From Psychrobacter arenosus (lineage in GTDB: Bacteria; Pseudomonadota; Gammaproteobacteria; Pseudomonadales; Moraxellaceae), in assembly GCF_904848165.1 (NCBI RefSeq), contig NZ_LR884459.1, forward strand, positions 124,001-188,000: DNA of 64,000 nucleotides, written 5' to 3'. Of the stretch, positions 5,863 through 15,947 are shown one piece after another (position 1 is the first letter of the stretch; every line of letters begins with the position of its first letter). The notes below the pieces were generated by a model. It worked only from the letters and a program-made list of their open reading frames with translations, had not been told where the DNA came from and did no database searches. Both the position numbers and the translations under genes were made by a program.

Positions 5863-8142
5863 TTAAAGCTTACAAGCGCCACCAGCACAGCCATCATCTT
5901 CCATGTCCGCTTGCGCATCATTAGCACCATCACGAGTGTTGTGATAATACAGAGTCTTCACGCCCAGTTTATAAGCAGTCAATAAGTCTTTTAACAAGAC
6001 TTTCATTGGCACACGTGAGCCTTCAAAGCGGCTTGGGTCATAGTTTGTGTTGGCCGAGATGCTCTGATCGATAAACTTCTGCATGATAGCGACCAGCTTC
6101 AAGTAGCCATCGTTATTCGGCATTTGCCACAATAGCTCGTATTGACCTTTTAATTTTTCAATATCGGGCACAACTTGTTTTAGGATGCCGTCTTTAGAGG
6201 CTTTGATAGACACTAGGCCGCGTGGTGGCTCAATGCCATTAGTCGCGTTAGCAATCTGGCTAGAAGTTTCAGAAGGCATCAAGGCAGACAAGGTAGAGTT
6301 GCGTAGACCATGAGTGGTGATTTCGCTGCGTAGCGTTTCCCAATCTAAATGTAATGGCTCTGCACAGATTTTATCCAAGTCGGCTTTATAAGTATCAATC
6401 GGTAAGATACCTTGCGAGTAGGTCGTATCGCCGAAAGCTGGGCATGCGCCTTTCTCTTTCGCCAATTTGTTCGACGCCTTTAAGAGATAAAACTGTAAGG
6501 CTTCAAAGGTTTTATGCGTTAGACCAAGAGCGGCTTCTTCAGAATACTTCGTACCGTTTTTGGCTAGGTAATAAGCATAGTTGATGACCCCAACGCCTAA
6601 CGTACGGCGTTTCATACTACCATTTTCAGCGGCTTTGACCGGATAGTCTTGGTAGTCGAGTAGGGCATCTAGCGCACGCACGATTAGCTCGGCAGGCTCT
6701 TCGATATCGCTTACGTCTTCGACTTTACCCAAGTTAACGGCAGATAGCGTACATAGGGCAATTTCGCCTTTTTCGTCATTGATATTATCAAGAGGACTGG
6801 TTGGTAGGGCTATTTCCATACATAGGTTGGACTGACGAATCGGCGCAACCTTAGAGTCGAATGGGCTGTGCGTGTTGCAATGGTCGACGTTTTGGATGTA
6901 GATACGACCGGTACTGGCGCGCTCTTGCATCATCATGCTGAATAATTCGGTCGCTGGGATATGACGCTTGCGAATGTTGCTGTCCTTTTCATACAGCTCA
7001 TACAGACGCTCAAACTCGTCTTGATCTTCAAAGAACGCGTCGTATAAACCCGGTACGTCAGATGGTGAGAATAGGCAAATATCTTGGCCTTTAATCAGAC
7101 GGGTATATAGCAGTTTGTTCAGCTGCACGCCGTAGTCCATTTGGCGCACACGGTTGTCTTCAACGCCGCGGTTGTTTTTAAGGACCAATAATGACTCAAC
7201 TTCGAGATGCCATAGTGGATAGAACAACGTTGCAGCACCGCCACGGACGCCACCTTGTGAACAGCATTTAACCGCAGTTTGGAACAGCTTATAGAAAGGG
7301 ATACAACCGGTATGCTGGGCTTCGCCGCCACGGATAGGGCTGCCTAGGGCACGGATACGACCAGCGTTGATACCAATGCCAGCACGTTGAGACACGTAAC
7401 GCACGATGGCGCTAGTGGTCGCGTTGATGGAGTCTAGGTTATCGCCACATTCGATTAGGACGCATGAGCTAAACTGACGCGATGGCGTACGTACCCCTGC
7501 CATGATAGGCGTGGGTAGCGAGATTTTGAACTGTGAGGTCGCATCGTAGAAACGCTTGACGTAGTCGAGACGCTCAGACTTATCATAGCCAGCAAACAAG
7601 CACATACCGACTAGGATATAAAGGAACTGCGGGCTTTCGTAAACGGTCTTGGTGACGCGGTCTTGCACTAAGTATTTACCGGCCATTTGCTCGACGGCAG
7701 CGTAGGCTAGGTTCATATCGCGCCAGTGGTCGATGTACTCGTCTAGCTCAGCAAACTCGGCTTGGCTATAGTCGGCTAGGATATGCTCATCATATTTACC
7801 GGCGGCAGTCAGCTTGGTGACGTGGTCAAATAGGGCCGGAGGAGTGAATTGGTTGTAAGCAATCTTACGCAAATGGAAAATAGCTAAGCGCGCAGCTAAA
7901 TATTGATAGTCTGGCGTGTCTTCAGAGATAAGATCGGCAGCAGCTTTGATGATGGTCTCGTGGATGTCACGCGTGCGAATGCCTTCATAAAACTGAATGT
8001 GTGACTTAAGCTCGACTTGCGATACTGAGACATTGTCTAACCCATCGGCCGCCCAAGCGATAACTTTGTGAATTTTATCTAAATCGATTGGCTCTAGGCG
8101 GCCATCACGTTTGGTAACTTGGATTTTATCAATATGGGTCAT
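5863..8142 (-). CDS. nrdA: Ribonucleoside-diphosphate reductase class Ia, alpha subunit
   Basis: The 759-residue catalytic large subunit (E. coli 761). It has an N-terminal ATP-cone for dATP control (about residues 1-95, from IQVTKRDGR), the reductase cysteines in FSSCVLIECG and ALCTLSAVNLG, and the thiyl-radical region SNLCMEIALPT. The C-terminal redox pair that receives electrons from thioredoxin/glutaredoxin is present in GCAGGACKL. Tyrosines of the radical path are expected near LYYHNTRD. NrdR-like boxes lie about 385 bp upstream. On this strand nrdB would normally follow directly, but here about 3 kb of accessory DNA intervenes. Confidence 0.98.
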   Translation of the reverse strand: MTHIDKIQVTKRDGRLEPIDLDKIHKVIAWAADGLDNVSVSQVELKSHIQFYEGIRTRDIHETIIKAAADLISEDTPDYQYLAARLAIFHLRKIAYNQFTPPALFDHVTKLTAAGKYDEHILADYSQAEFAELDEYIDHWRDMNLAYAAVEQMAGKYLVQDRVTKTVYESPQFLYILVGMCLFAGYDKSERLDYVKRFYDATSQFKISLPTPIMAGVRTPSRQFSSCVLIECGDNLDSINATTSAIVRYVSQRAGIGINAGRIRALGSPIRGGEAQHTGCIPFYKLFQTAVKCCSQGGVRGGAATLFYPLWHLEVESLLVLKNNRGVEDNRVRQMDYGVQLNKLLYTRLIKGQDICLFSPSDVPGLYDAFFEDQDEFERLYELYEKDSNIRKRHIPATELFSMMMQERASTGRIYIQNVDHCNTHSPFDSKVAPIRQSNLCMEIALPTSPLDNINDEKGEIALCTLSAVNLGKVEDVSDIEEPAELIVRALDALLDYQDYPVKAAENGSMKRRTLGVGVINYAYYLAKNGTKYSEEAALGLTHKTFEALQFYLLKASNKLAKEKGACPAFGDTTYSQGILPIDTYKADLDKICAEPLHLDWETLRSEITTHGLRNSTLSALMPSETSSQIANATNGIEPPRGLVSIKASKDGILKQVVPDIEKLKGQYELLWQMPNNDGYLKLVAIMQKFIDQSISANTNYDPSRFEGSRVPMKVLLKDLLTAYKLGVKTLYYHNTRDGANDAQADMEDDGCAGGACKL

Positions 8143-8525
8143 GGGAGTCCTCAGTAACTGTCAAAAATAGTGAGCAACCTTGCTAATCCAGTGTCAATCG
8201 ACCCCAATTAAGGCAGATTTACGCACACATCGTTAGTCAAACAAGCTTGCTAAGCTACTCTTAGCAGATAGTAGCGTAGTGGTAGTGGGGGTTTTAACGT
8301 TAATTCTAAAAAGCCAAACAAAGGTCAAAACGTAAAATTAGTTATATGACAAATCTTTGTCTCTATAGCTGCGCCGGCACTCTGGTTTTTATGGCTATTG
8401 GGCCTATTTATTAGCTGAGCGACTGGTCACCAAAAGGAGCACAGTGCGCCAATAAAGGGCAAATTTTAAAGCACAAAATTTACGCAATAGTAAGCCTAAA
8501 GCCAATAGCATGCTTTTTGCCTTGG

Positions 8526-8573
8526 ACACAAGATATAGGGGGCAGTTGATTTGTTAGACACAATATAGCGGTA
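8526..8573 (-). promoter_or_regulatory. Tandem NrdR-like boxes upstream of nrdA
   Basis: Two sites start with ACACAA(G)ATATAG-like sequence at 8526 and 8558, exactly 32 bp apart. Against the NrdR consensus as I remember it (ACACWATATATWGTGT), the first matches 13 of 16 and the second 11 of 16. Paired boxes about three helical turns apart are the usual arrangement at nrd promoters, where NrdR represses according to ATP/dATP. They lie about 385-430 bp upstream of nrdA, implying a long leader. The rest of the 690-bp gap between the DUF493 gene and nrdA shows no gene. Confidence 0.6.
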
Positions 8574-8832
8574 AAATATTTGAAAAGCTAGATTGATTTT
8601 CAATTCTATTTATGTTTGCTAGGGTCTGATTGCGAGGGGAGAAGTGGGTAGCTCAAGACTGATGGGGACTAGGTAAAAGTCAATAGGGGACAAAATTTTT
8701 TTTAAATTAATAACTGAGCAGCATTTTAACAGCTTAGGCCTAAAAAGCATAAAAGAACTGCCCAAAATGACAGAGCAGTTCTCCTAATTGCCAAGCAGCA
8801 GAAAAAGATAGTAGGGGTATTATTTAAGAAAT

Positions 8833-9189
8833 TTAGACCACCATACGCACCGTTTTGGCAGCATCAAGCGCGGCATACAACTCGTTGACTTGCTCAGCTG
8901 CCGTTAGATGAACATTGACGCGGGCAGAGTGAAAACGGCCGGTCTTAGAAGGCACCAATTGAATAGAGGCTAAATCAAATTCTGGAAACTGACTGCCTAA
9001 GATTAGCTTTAATTCATTTAGCAAGGTCTCTTGTTGGCCTTCGTGACCGATGATGCTCATAGGATAGTCCATAGGAAACTCCCACAGCTCAGGGTTTTGA
9101 ATGTCGGTCTTTTTGCCTTTGATCGGTTGGTCTTCATTGGTCAAAGTACCAAAATTTGCTTTTTTGTCAGTATGGTCTTTATTACTCAT
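8833..9189 (-). CDS. ybeD: DUF493 / YbeD-family protein
   Basis: A 118-residue protein. Residues 30-118 match the YbeD (DUF493) fold, a small ferredoxin-like domain seen in FPMDYPMSIIGHEG, the helical stretch after it, and a final VNVHL ... LYAALDAAKTVRMVV strand and helix. YbeD in E. coli lies next to lipB and is of uncertain function, with a suggested regulatory (ACT-like) role. Here it is not next to lip genes. The N-terminal 30 residues are polar and probably disordered. It is followed by no other gene for 690 bp. Confidence 0.85.
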   Translation of the reverse strand: MSNKDHTDKKANFGTLTNEDQPIKGKKTDIQNPELWEFPMDYPMSIIGHEGQQETLLNELKLILGSQFPEFDLASIQLVPSKTGRFHSARVNVHLTAAEQVNELYAALDAAKTVRMVV

Positions 9190-9280
9190 AATTATCCTTG
9201 GTAGGTGTTGGGTTGTGGTTCTTTATTAGCCATATAGTCTTTATTAGTTTAGCTATTAAGTCAGCTATTAGTTCAGCCAC

Positions 9281-9309
9281 AAAAAAGCTGAGACTAGCTC
9301 AGCTTTTTT
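9281..9309. terminator. Perfect bidirectional terminator after rpoD
   Basis: AAAAAAGCTGAG and CTCAGCTTTTTT are perfect 12-base arms around a 5-base loop. It sits 33 bp beyond the rpoD stop and separates rpoD from the DUF493 gene. Confidence 0.9.
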
Positions 9310-9341
9310 GGTTTAGCCTTTATATTACTATAAGGTCGCGA

Positions 9342-11222
9342 TTAGTCATTTTCAAGGAATGAGCGTAGGTGCTCAGAGCGTGAAGGATGACGCAGTTTAC
9401 GCAGAGCTTTCGCTTCAATTTGACGAATACGCTCACGGGTCACGTCGAATTGCTTACCTACTTCTTCCAAAGTATGGTCCGTCGGCATGTCGATACCGAA
9501 ACGCATTTTCAGGACGCGGGCTTCACGCTCGGTTAGGTTGCCCAAGACATCTTTGGTCGCTTCACGCAGACCGGCAGCCGTCGCATCTTCAACCGGACTA
9601 GAAATCGTCTGGTCTTCAATGAAATCGCCCAAGTGTGAATCTTCATCATCACCGATTGGCGTCTCCATAGAGATAGGCTCTTTAGCGATTTTAAGCACTT
9701 TACGGACTTTCACTTCGTCCATCTCTAAACGTTCGCCTAACTCCTCAGGCGTAGGCTCACGACCCATCTCTTGGAGTAACTGACGCGAGACACGGTTTAT
9801 TTTGTTAATCGTCTCAATCATATGCACAGGGATACGAATGGTACGCGCCTGATCCGCGATAGAGCGGGTAATCGCCTGACGAATCCACCAAGTCGCATAA
9901 GTTGAGAACTTATAACCACGACGGTATTCAAACTTGTCCACCGCTTTCATCAAGCCGATGTTACCTTCTTGAATCAAATCGAGGAACTGCAAGCCACGGT
10001 TAGTATATTTTTTCGCAATAGAGATAACCAGACGTAAGTTAGCTTCTACCATTTCTTTTTTCGCACGGCGGGCTTTCGCTTCACCAATCGCCATACGACG
10101 AGCCACGTCTTTCATGTCGTGGATTTCCATGTCGAGCTGCTGCTCGTAATCACGGATTTTACGCTGCAATAGAATCACGTCATCGACGACTTTTTCGAGA
10201 TGGTCAGCAAAACCAGGCTTACCTTTTAGACGCTCGGTCAACCAATCTACATTGGTCTCATTACTTGGGAAAGTCTTACGGAATTCAGTACGCGGCATAC
10301 GGCCACGGCGAATCACTAACTTCATGATTTGGCGCTCTTGCTTACGCACATCATCATAGACGTCGTGCATAATCGCCATAACTTGATCAGACAGACGGTT
10401 ATTGAGCTTGAGCATCATAAAACGTTCAGCCAATTGCGCATAGGCTTCATCTGCTTGTGGGCTACCACGACCAAAGTCTAGTAAGGCTTGCTTAGCCGTT
10501 TGGAATAACCCTTCAATCTCCTCCAAACGCGCCCGCACTTCTTCAGGGTCTATCCCAGTAGTCTCTTCGGCCTCTTCTTCTTCACCCTCGACTTCGTCTT
10601 CATCGTCTTCATCATCATCTTTTTCGGGAGTGTTTTTGGCTTTAGTCTTAATGACTGGGGCTTCTTCTTTTTCTTCAACGACGACAGGTTGTGTCATGTC
10701 TTCAGGGTCTAAAAAGCCGGTAATGACGTCAGAGAGCTTTTTATCACCATCCAAAACTTTTTGATATTCGTCTAAGACAAACTGAACGGTACCAGGCCAA
10801 TAAGACATAGCATGCTGGACATCGCGGATACCTTCTTCGATACGTTTAGCGATAGCAATCTCGCCTTCACGCGTCAACAGATCCACCGTACCCATTTCAC
10901 GCATATACATACGTACAGGGTCGGTCGTGCGGCCGGGCTCAGTCTCAACCGCTGCTAATACCGCTGCCGCTTCATCGGCTGCCATATCGTCATCGCTTGA
11001 GTCATCATTCATCAAGATATCATCAGCATCTGGCGCTGATTCAAATATTTTGATGCCTACGTCGGTGAGCATCTGGACGATATCTTCGATCTGATCACTT
11101 TCGGTGATAGAGTCCGGTAGCTGATCATTGACCTCAGCATAGGTCAGGTAGCCTTGTTCTTTACCCATCTGGATGAGGGTCGCTAGCTGAGAGGTAGACT
11201 GAGAAACTGACTTATCGCTCAT
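9342..11222 (-). CDS. rpoD: RNA polymerase primary sigma factor RpoD (sigma-70)
   Basis: A 626-residue primary sigma factor. Region 1.1 lies at the N-terminus. [11 protein letters not shown] marks region 1.2, and [34 protein letters not shown] sequence and [12 protein letters not shown] mark regions 2.1-2.4. Region 4.2 ends the protein with a helix-turn-helix ([20 protein letters not shown]). The non-conserved region between 1.2 and 2.1 contains a very acidic run (about residues 195-225, mainly E and D). It is followed by its own terminator and preceded by 560 bp of DNA without a gene. No rpsU gene is nearby, unlike the classical rpsU-dnaG-rpoD operon. Confidence 0.98.
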   Translation of the reverse strand: MSDKSVSQSTSQLATLIQMGKEQGYLTYAEVNDQLPDSITESDQIEDIVQMLTDVGIKIFESAPDADDILMNDDSSDDDMAADEAAAVLAAVETEPGRTTDPVRMYMREMGTVDLLTREGEIAIAKRIEEGIRDVQHAMSYWPGTVQFVLDEYQKVLDGDKKLSDVITGFLDPEDMTQPVVVEEKEEAPVIKTKAKNTPEKDDDEDDEDEVEGEEEEAEETTGIDPEEVRARLEEIEGLFQTAKQALLDFGRGSPQADEAYAQLAERFMMLKLNNRLSDQVMAIMHDVYDDVRKQERQIMKLVIRRGRMPRTEFRKTFPSNETNVDWLTERLKGKPGFADHLEKVVDDVILLQRKIRDYEQQLDMEIHDMKDVARRMAIGEAKARRAKKEMVEANLRLVISIAKKYTNRGLQFLDLIQEGNIGLMKAVDKFEYRRGYKFSTYATWWIRQAITRSIADQARTIRIPVHMIETINKINRVSRQLLQEMGREPTPEELGERLEMDEVKVRKVLKIAKEPISMETPIGDDEDSHLGDFIEDQTISSPVEDATAAGLREATKDVLGNLTEREARVLKMRFGIDMPTDHTLEEVGKQFDVTRERIRQIEAKALRKLRHPSRSEHLRSFLEND

Positions 11223-11784
11223 AAATACTCGCTTTGGTGAAGTCGAACATCATGTAATACGGCGGTAAGCTACCAGCTAAAGGGGTATGGACACAGCAAT
11301 AACTGCGGTCAAGTCTTTGAGCTTAATAGACTAAGGCATTACATCATGTGAGATTATGGGTTTATAAATTTGCTATGAATGGCACCACTGTTCTGGGCCG
11401 CGATCATGCGTCAGAGAGTTGGGATTGCTTTATGTTGGCTGCAAACTAAATAACATCAAGGTTACTAGGCTAGCCTAACAGGGAAATAGCAATAGGGGGT
11501 CGGCTCTGACCGCTGGCTCAAATAGAAAAAATCAAACAAAAACGCAAAAATTATCCAACTGATTATTTTAACATATTCTTTAGGCTTGAGCGCTTATAAA
11601 ATCTAAATAGCTCTCGATTAATGATTAAGAAAATAACTTTTTAGCGGCAATGGCCATTCATAGACAAATTCGCTTACTTGCCGTTAGTCTATCTATGGGG
11701 GCTGACGGATAATTTTTAAAGTCGCCTAAACAACAATCTTAAAATTCCTCTGCGGTAAGACCCTTTGTTAAAACTACTATGTTA
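11223..11784. other. Intergenic region between dnaG terminator and rpoD
   Basis: About 560 bp without an open frame worth reporting. It must hold the rpoD promoter (minus strand), but I could not single out a convincing -35/-10 pair. No repeats seen. Confidence 0.5.
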
Positions 11785-11817
11785 ATAAAACAGTAGCGTT
11801 ATATAACTGCGCTACTG
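11785..11817 (-). terminator. Terminator downstream of dnaG
   Basis: Read on the minus strand, a CAGTAGCG/CGCTACTG stem is followed by TTTTATT. It lies about 30 bp beyond the dnaG stop. It indicates that dnaG and rpoD are mostly separate transcription units here. Confidence 0.7.
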
Positions 11818-11848
11818 CACTAATGGCAGAATATTAATTGGCCAATTG

Positions 11849-14164
11849 TTAACTCGGTCGCTCTGGCGCTGCGGGAATAGGGGCGTTTAATAAGGCGGCT
11901 TGTTCGGCCTCGCGGCGCTTGTTCCATTCTAGTAAGGTGTTCCAACGACGTTTTAGAATCTCTTGGATGAGATAGTTTTTTGACTGGCGATGTTGCTGCT
12001 TTAAAGTGAGGTAGAGCAACTGAATAATCAACTCTTCGAATAGAAACTCAAGGTCCAATACCCCGCGAGCGACCATATTGCGATAAAACTGTTGCCACTG
12101 CGCCGCTAATAAACCTTGTAACTCCGCCGGTAGGTTGGCCAAGATAAAATGACTGGCAGCATTGGTATCGTTAGGTAAATAAGGCAGGAGCTTTTCGATC
12201 GTCGCTACTAAAGTTGCTAAGTGCTCATCGTGAATAGCTTCCCAACTGGGTAATGGCGGCACTTCCAGCCCGCTTTTTTCGATACGGTCAACCAATTTAT
12301 CTGGTATTTGTAGCTCAGCCACGCCAGACTTTTGCCACAGACGCTGCAAAGGGCGATTGTCCAAAATGGTAGGCTGATAGAGCAGACACAGATACAGGTT
12401 AAAGTTCAGCGTAAGCGTGCTGTCAAAATTTAATAACGCATCATGGGCCGCTTTATTCTGCTCACGGCGGCCCCCTAATTTTTGGTAGATGTCATTATTT
12501 AATAACGAGCGAAAGCTACTGCCTTTGGGCAATTGATTGGTCAGCGCCCGCACTTGCGACATGAGTTTCGCCTTGCCTTCAGCCAAGCTCAAGTCATAGC
12601 GCTCACTGAGATAAGCAAAGACGTATTGCGATAGCGGCATAGCGTCTTTAATTTGCTGCCGCATAGCATCGGCACTATTGGCTTTTATATAGGTATCGGG
12701 ATCATGCCCGCCTGGCAAAGTCAAAAAGCGCAACTCTTTATCGTCGCTGAGTACGGTCATGCTGAGCTCAAGGGTACGCCATGCCGCCTTTTGACCAGCA
12801 CTATCCCCGTCAAAACACAACGTCAATATCGGATTCATCGTCAGTAGCCGCGAGATTTGCGCCTCATTAATGGCCGTTCCCATAGTGGCCACCGCGCCAT
12901 AAATACCGGCTTGGTACAGCGCGATGACATCCATATAGCCTTCAACAACCAACCAATCGTTGGCGCGCTGCTGGCGAGCTTCATAATAGCCATATAGGAC
13001 ATGTTGTTTATGGAAGACGGGAGAGTCTGAAGAGTTAATGTATTTGGGTTTGACCGCGTCATCTAAAGCACGCCCACCAAAACCAATGGTACGGCCTTGA
13101 TTGTCACGAATAGGGAAGATGACGCGATCGCGCAGCAAGTTATAATCACGGCCTGAATCAGAGCGGCGCACCAGTCCTAAGGCCTTAAGCCCTGCAACAT
13201 CTCGCGGAAACTGCTCTTCTAAATGCTGCCAACCGGAAGGAGCATAGCCTAAACCAAAAGTTTCTAAAGTCTGTTGGGTCAGTCCACGCGACAAAAAGTA
13301 ATTTTTAGCGGCATTATTATGACTAAGGCAGCGTTGGTAGTATTGCTGGATCTGCTCAAGCAGCTCATATAAATCGCCTTCTTGCTTAGCGGCGGGCTGA
13401 TTATAGCTTGCTGTAGCCTCGCCATTAAAACCGGATGGCGCAAAGCTCTGGTCATCAAAACCTTGCCCGTCAAAACTTGGCCCACCAAAGCCCTCCCAAT
13501 CATCATAACGCGGGTTATCGTCGTCGGGAATATAGTAGTCGGTAGGATAATCGTCATAGCCACCCGTCATAGGAGTATTGGTAGCCCCTATGGCATTGTT
13601 AGCCCCATTAATAGTACCGTTATGGCTGTTTTGTGCCGGTGAGTTGGCTGGTTGTGCGCTATGGTTCGATGAGTTATGGTTCGATGAAACATTGACAGAG
13701 TTATTAGGGGCTGGCGGGTTAGAGGGCGCATTAGCGGGGTTATTGCTCTGCGAGCCTGAATGATTAGCGGTGGGTTTAGCCTGCTGAGTGGCAGACGGCT
13801 GACGATTTTGACCGTGCTGCGGGGCAGGAGCAGGTGCAGAAGATCGCTGGTATTTGACCGCTCGTTTTTCTTCTTGCGGTACCTCAATACCGGTCTGTTG
13901 GGACAGCTCTTTGACCGCTTCTAAAAAAGTTAAGTTTTCATAATCGCGCAAAAACTTGATGGCATTACCACCCACACTGCAACCAAAGCAATGGTAGATA
14001 TTCTTTTGGGGATTGACATAAAAGGAAGGGGACTTCTCGCCATGAAACGGGCAGCAGCCTTTGTACTCTCTACCGGCACGCTTAAGGGTAGTATGACGAC
14101 CAATAATAGCGACCAAATCGGCTTGAGAGTTAAGTTGGTCGAGAATATGACTAGGAATGCTCAT
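11849..14164 (-). CDS. dnaG: DNA primase DnaG
   Basis: A 771-residue primase, longer than the usual about 580-600. The N-terminal zinc-binding domain has the CCPFHGEKSPSF ... YHCFGC ligands (about residues 37-65). The RNA polymerase core has the TOPRIM signatures VVEGYMDVIALYQAG and LCFDGDSAGQKAA. The C-terminal helicase-binding domain follows. The extra length comes from a linker between the zinc and polymerase domains (about residues 105-255). It is rich in N, Q, P, S and later D/G/F (DDYPTDYY, DDNPRYDDW) and is surely disordered. The start MSIPSHILDQL is typical. It synthesises RNA primers at the replication fork with DnaB. Confidence 0.97.
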   Translation of the reverse strand: MSIPSHILDQLNSQADLVAIIGRHTTLKRAGREYKGCCPFHGEKSPSFYVNPQKNIYHCFGCSVGGNAIKFLRDYENLTFLEAVKELSQQTGIEVPQEEKRAVKYQRSSAPAPAPQHGQNRQPSATQQAKPTANHSGSQSNNPANAPSNPPAPNNSVNVSSNHNSSNHSAQPANSPAQNSHNGTINGANNAIGATNTPMTGGYDDYPTDYYIPDDDNPRYDDWEGFGGPSFDGQGFDDQSFAPSGFNGEATASYNQPAAKQEGDLYELLEQIQQYYQRCLSHNNAAKNYFLSRGLTQQTLETFGLGYAPSGWQHLEEQFPRDVAGLKALGLVRRSDSGRDYNLLRDRVIFPIRDNQGRTIGFGGRALDDAVKPKYINSSDSPVFHKQHVLYGYYEARQQRANDWLVVEGYMDVIALYQAGIYGAVATMGTAINEAQISRLLTMNPILTLCFDGDSAGQKAAWRTLELSMTVLSDDKELRFLTLPGGHDPDTYIKANSADAMRQQIKDAMPLSQYVFAYLSERYDLSLAEGKAKLMSQVRALTNQLPKGSSFRSLLNNDIYQKLGGRREQNKAAHDALLNFDSTLTLNFNLYLCLLYQPTILDNRPLQRLWQKSGVAELQIPDKLVDRIEKSGLEVPPLPSWEAIHDEHLATLVATIEKLLPYLPNDTNAASHFILANLPAELQGLLAAQWQQFYRNMVARGVLDLEFLFEELIIQLLYLTLKQQHRQSKNYLIQEILKRRWNTLLEWNKRREAEQAALLNAPIPAAPERPS

Positions 14165-14411
14165 AAATCAACCATTTTTAGAGGCACAAAGAAAAGACTT
14201 TAAGAATAATAGCCGTTAACGACACTAGGTATAAAGTCAAAAAGGTTTGAATTTAATTTTTATTCGCTATAGCGCAACAAACCTACCCTGAGACAGAGTA
14301 GGTTCGTAGGATATTTACCATTATATAGGTTTCTGAGCTAGATTTAAGAGGGTCTATAAAATTTTTATAAAACCCACTCTTCTTTATAAACTCGCTAGCC
14401 TAGTTCTTTTC

Positions 14412-15548
14412 TTATTGAGCTGGCGCCATACGAGGGTCGGCACTGGCTTCTTTAGCGGCTGCACTGGCACTACCTTGACCTGAGGCTTGATTGGTCGCGC
14501 TTGGCGGTAAACCTAGGCCAACATTCACACCACGGTCACCATTATTCATAGAAATATTGGCAGCGCCTGGACCCGCAGCAGTTTGCGTAGTAGGGGGCAA
14601 TTGCAACTGGGCTGCATTACGAATGACCTGAGTTTTGGTCGCACCATTGTACTGAGTTGGGGTGTAGCTCTCAACGTTTTTACCATTACGGCCAAGTTTA
14701 CCAAAAGTAATCTTATTGATTAACGAGCGATCACGTTTGGCGTCTAAGCGCACGCTGCCATTAGCCGTTAGCTTATCCGGGTAGTTAAGCTGTAATAGCG
14801 TCTTGTATTCATTGGCCAAATCCGTCAAGCCTAGCTTATCGTTGCTATACGCTAAAATTGCCAATGCTTCTGGGGTAGACTCACTAAGCGGATAATATTG
14901 GAATACCCATTTAGCGCGGTTGGCAGCGGCGACATAAGCTTCACGCTCGATATACCAATTCGCCGCTTTGATTTCACTTTCAGCAAACTGGTTATAGATA
15001 AACGTCATACGCTGCGCGGCATCTGGAGCATACGGGCTGTTGGGGTACTTAGCGAGTAGCTCTTGGAAATTGGCAAAGGCTAAGCGGTAATAAGAAGTAT
15101 CACGCTCTGCTTGGTTGAGCGGAATTAACTTTAAGCCTTCTGAAGAGCCTTCCATATTGGCGACGCCGCGCACATAGTGAGCATAGCTAATCTGCGGGTT
15201 AGAAGGGTATAAGCTAATAAACTGATTGGCACTCGCCGCCGCGTTTTCAAACTCGCCAATATCATACTGCACATACATGAGGTCTAATAAAGCTTGCTCA
15301 GCATAGCGACCAGTAGGGTAAAAAGTGCGCAGATTGGTTAGGTTTTCAATAGCGGGTAAGCTGCGACCCTTTTCAAGTTGGCTAATGGCCGTTTGATAGT
15401 ATTCTTGCTCAGATTTCTCCGCAGTCTCGACTGTATCTTTGTTTTTATTAGTCAAGTTTTTAAAGGTCTGACAACCGGTCAAGCTCAAGCTTGCGGCCAT
15501 CAAAGTAACAGCTGATAAAGATACTAATTTATTGCCAACAGGACGCAT
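14412..15548 (-). CDS. bamD: Outer-membrane assembly lipoprotein BamD
   Basis: I chose the ATG at 15548 (MRPVGNKL), with GGAG 7 bases upstream, over an in-frame ATG 7 codons earlier. A lipoprotein signal ends at the lipobox LSLTGC. TPR-like repeats follow (YYQTAISQLEKG, RYAEQALLDLMYVQYDIGEF, YAHYVRGVANM, YAPDAAQRM), the known BamD scaffold that binds BamA and BamC. The mature protein is about 350 residues, so some 120 residues extend past the usual C-terminus. This tail is rich in Q, N, A, S and G and is probably disordered. bamD is divergent from rluD, as in E. coli. Confidence 0.93.
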   Translation of the reverse strand: MRPVGNKLVSLSAVTLMAASLSLTGCQTFKNLTNKNKDTVETAEKSEQEYYQTAISQLEKGRSLPAIENLTNLRTFYPTGRYAEQALLDLMYVQYDIGEFENAAASANQFISLYPSNPQISYAHYVRGVANMEGSSEGLKLIPLNQAERDTSYYRLAFANFQELLAKYPNSPYAPDAAQRMTFIYNQFAESEIKAANWYIEREAYVAAANRAKWVFQYYPLSESTPEALAILAYSNDKLGLTDLANEYKTLLQLNYPDKLTANGSVRLDAKRDRSLINKITFGKLGRNGKNVESYTPTQYNGATKTQVIRNAAQLQLPPTTQTAAGPGAANISMNNGDRGVNVGLGLPPSATNQASGQGSASAAAKEASADPRMAPAQ

Positions 15549-15947
15549 ACATCTACTCCAACGCAACACAACGAAATCGAATGAATAAGGACAAACAGCT
15601 TAGTGCTGCTTATAAAATAAAGGCAATCAACGCCCATAGCTATTATCTAGAACTATCGTCTAAAACTCTGATCTAAATTATAACCTGACTTAGCGGGCTT
15701 ATGCTCATAAAACCGCAAACTCGCTATAGCAAAACTCGCCACCCTCTAGAAATTTTGCTAAATGCACAAGCTATTTCTGGTCAGAAGTCTTGCTAATAGT
15801 ACTAATAGCGGTAGCTAGTGGCACAGTAATACCAGGTTTAGCCCAAGTGAATAAGCGTATAATAACGCGGATTATCAATAAGCTAATACCTATAATAAGT
15901 CTTAAGTTAATAGCGTAATGCTAACTATAAGGCTAAATTATAACGTC

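Noticed and set aside
13279-13887. Several overlapping open frames on both strands inside dnaG
   Set aside because: They arise from the low-complexity linker of dnaG. Composition is extreme and none has a start signal.
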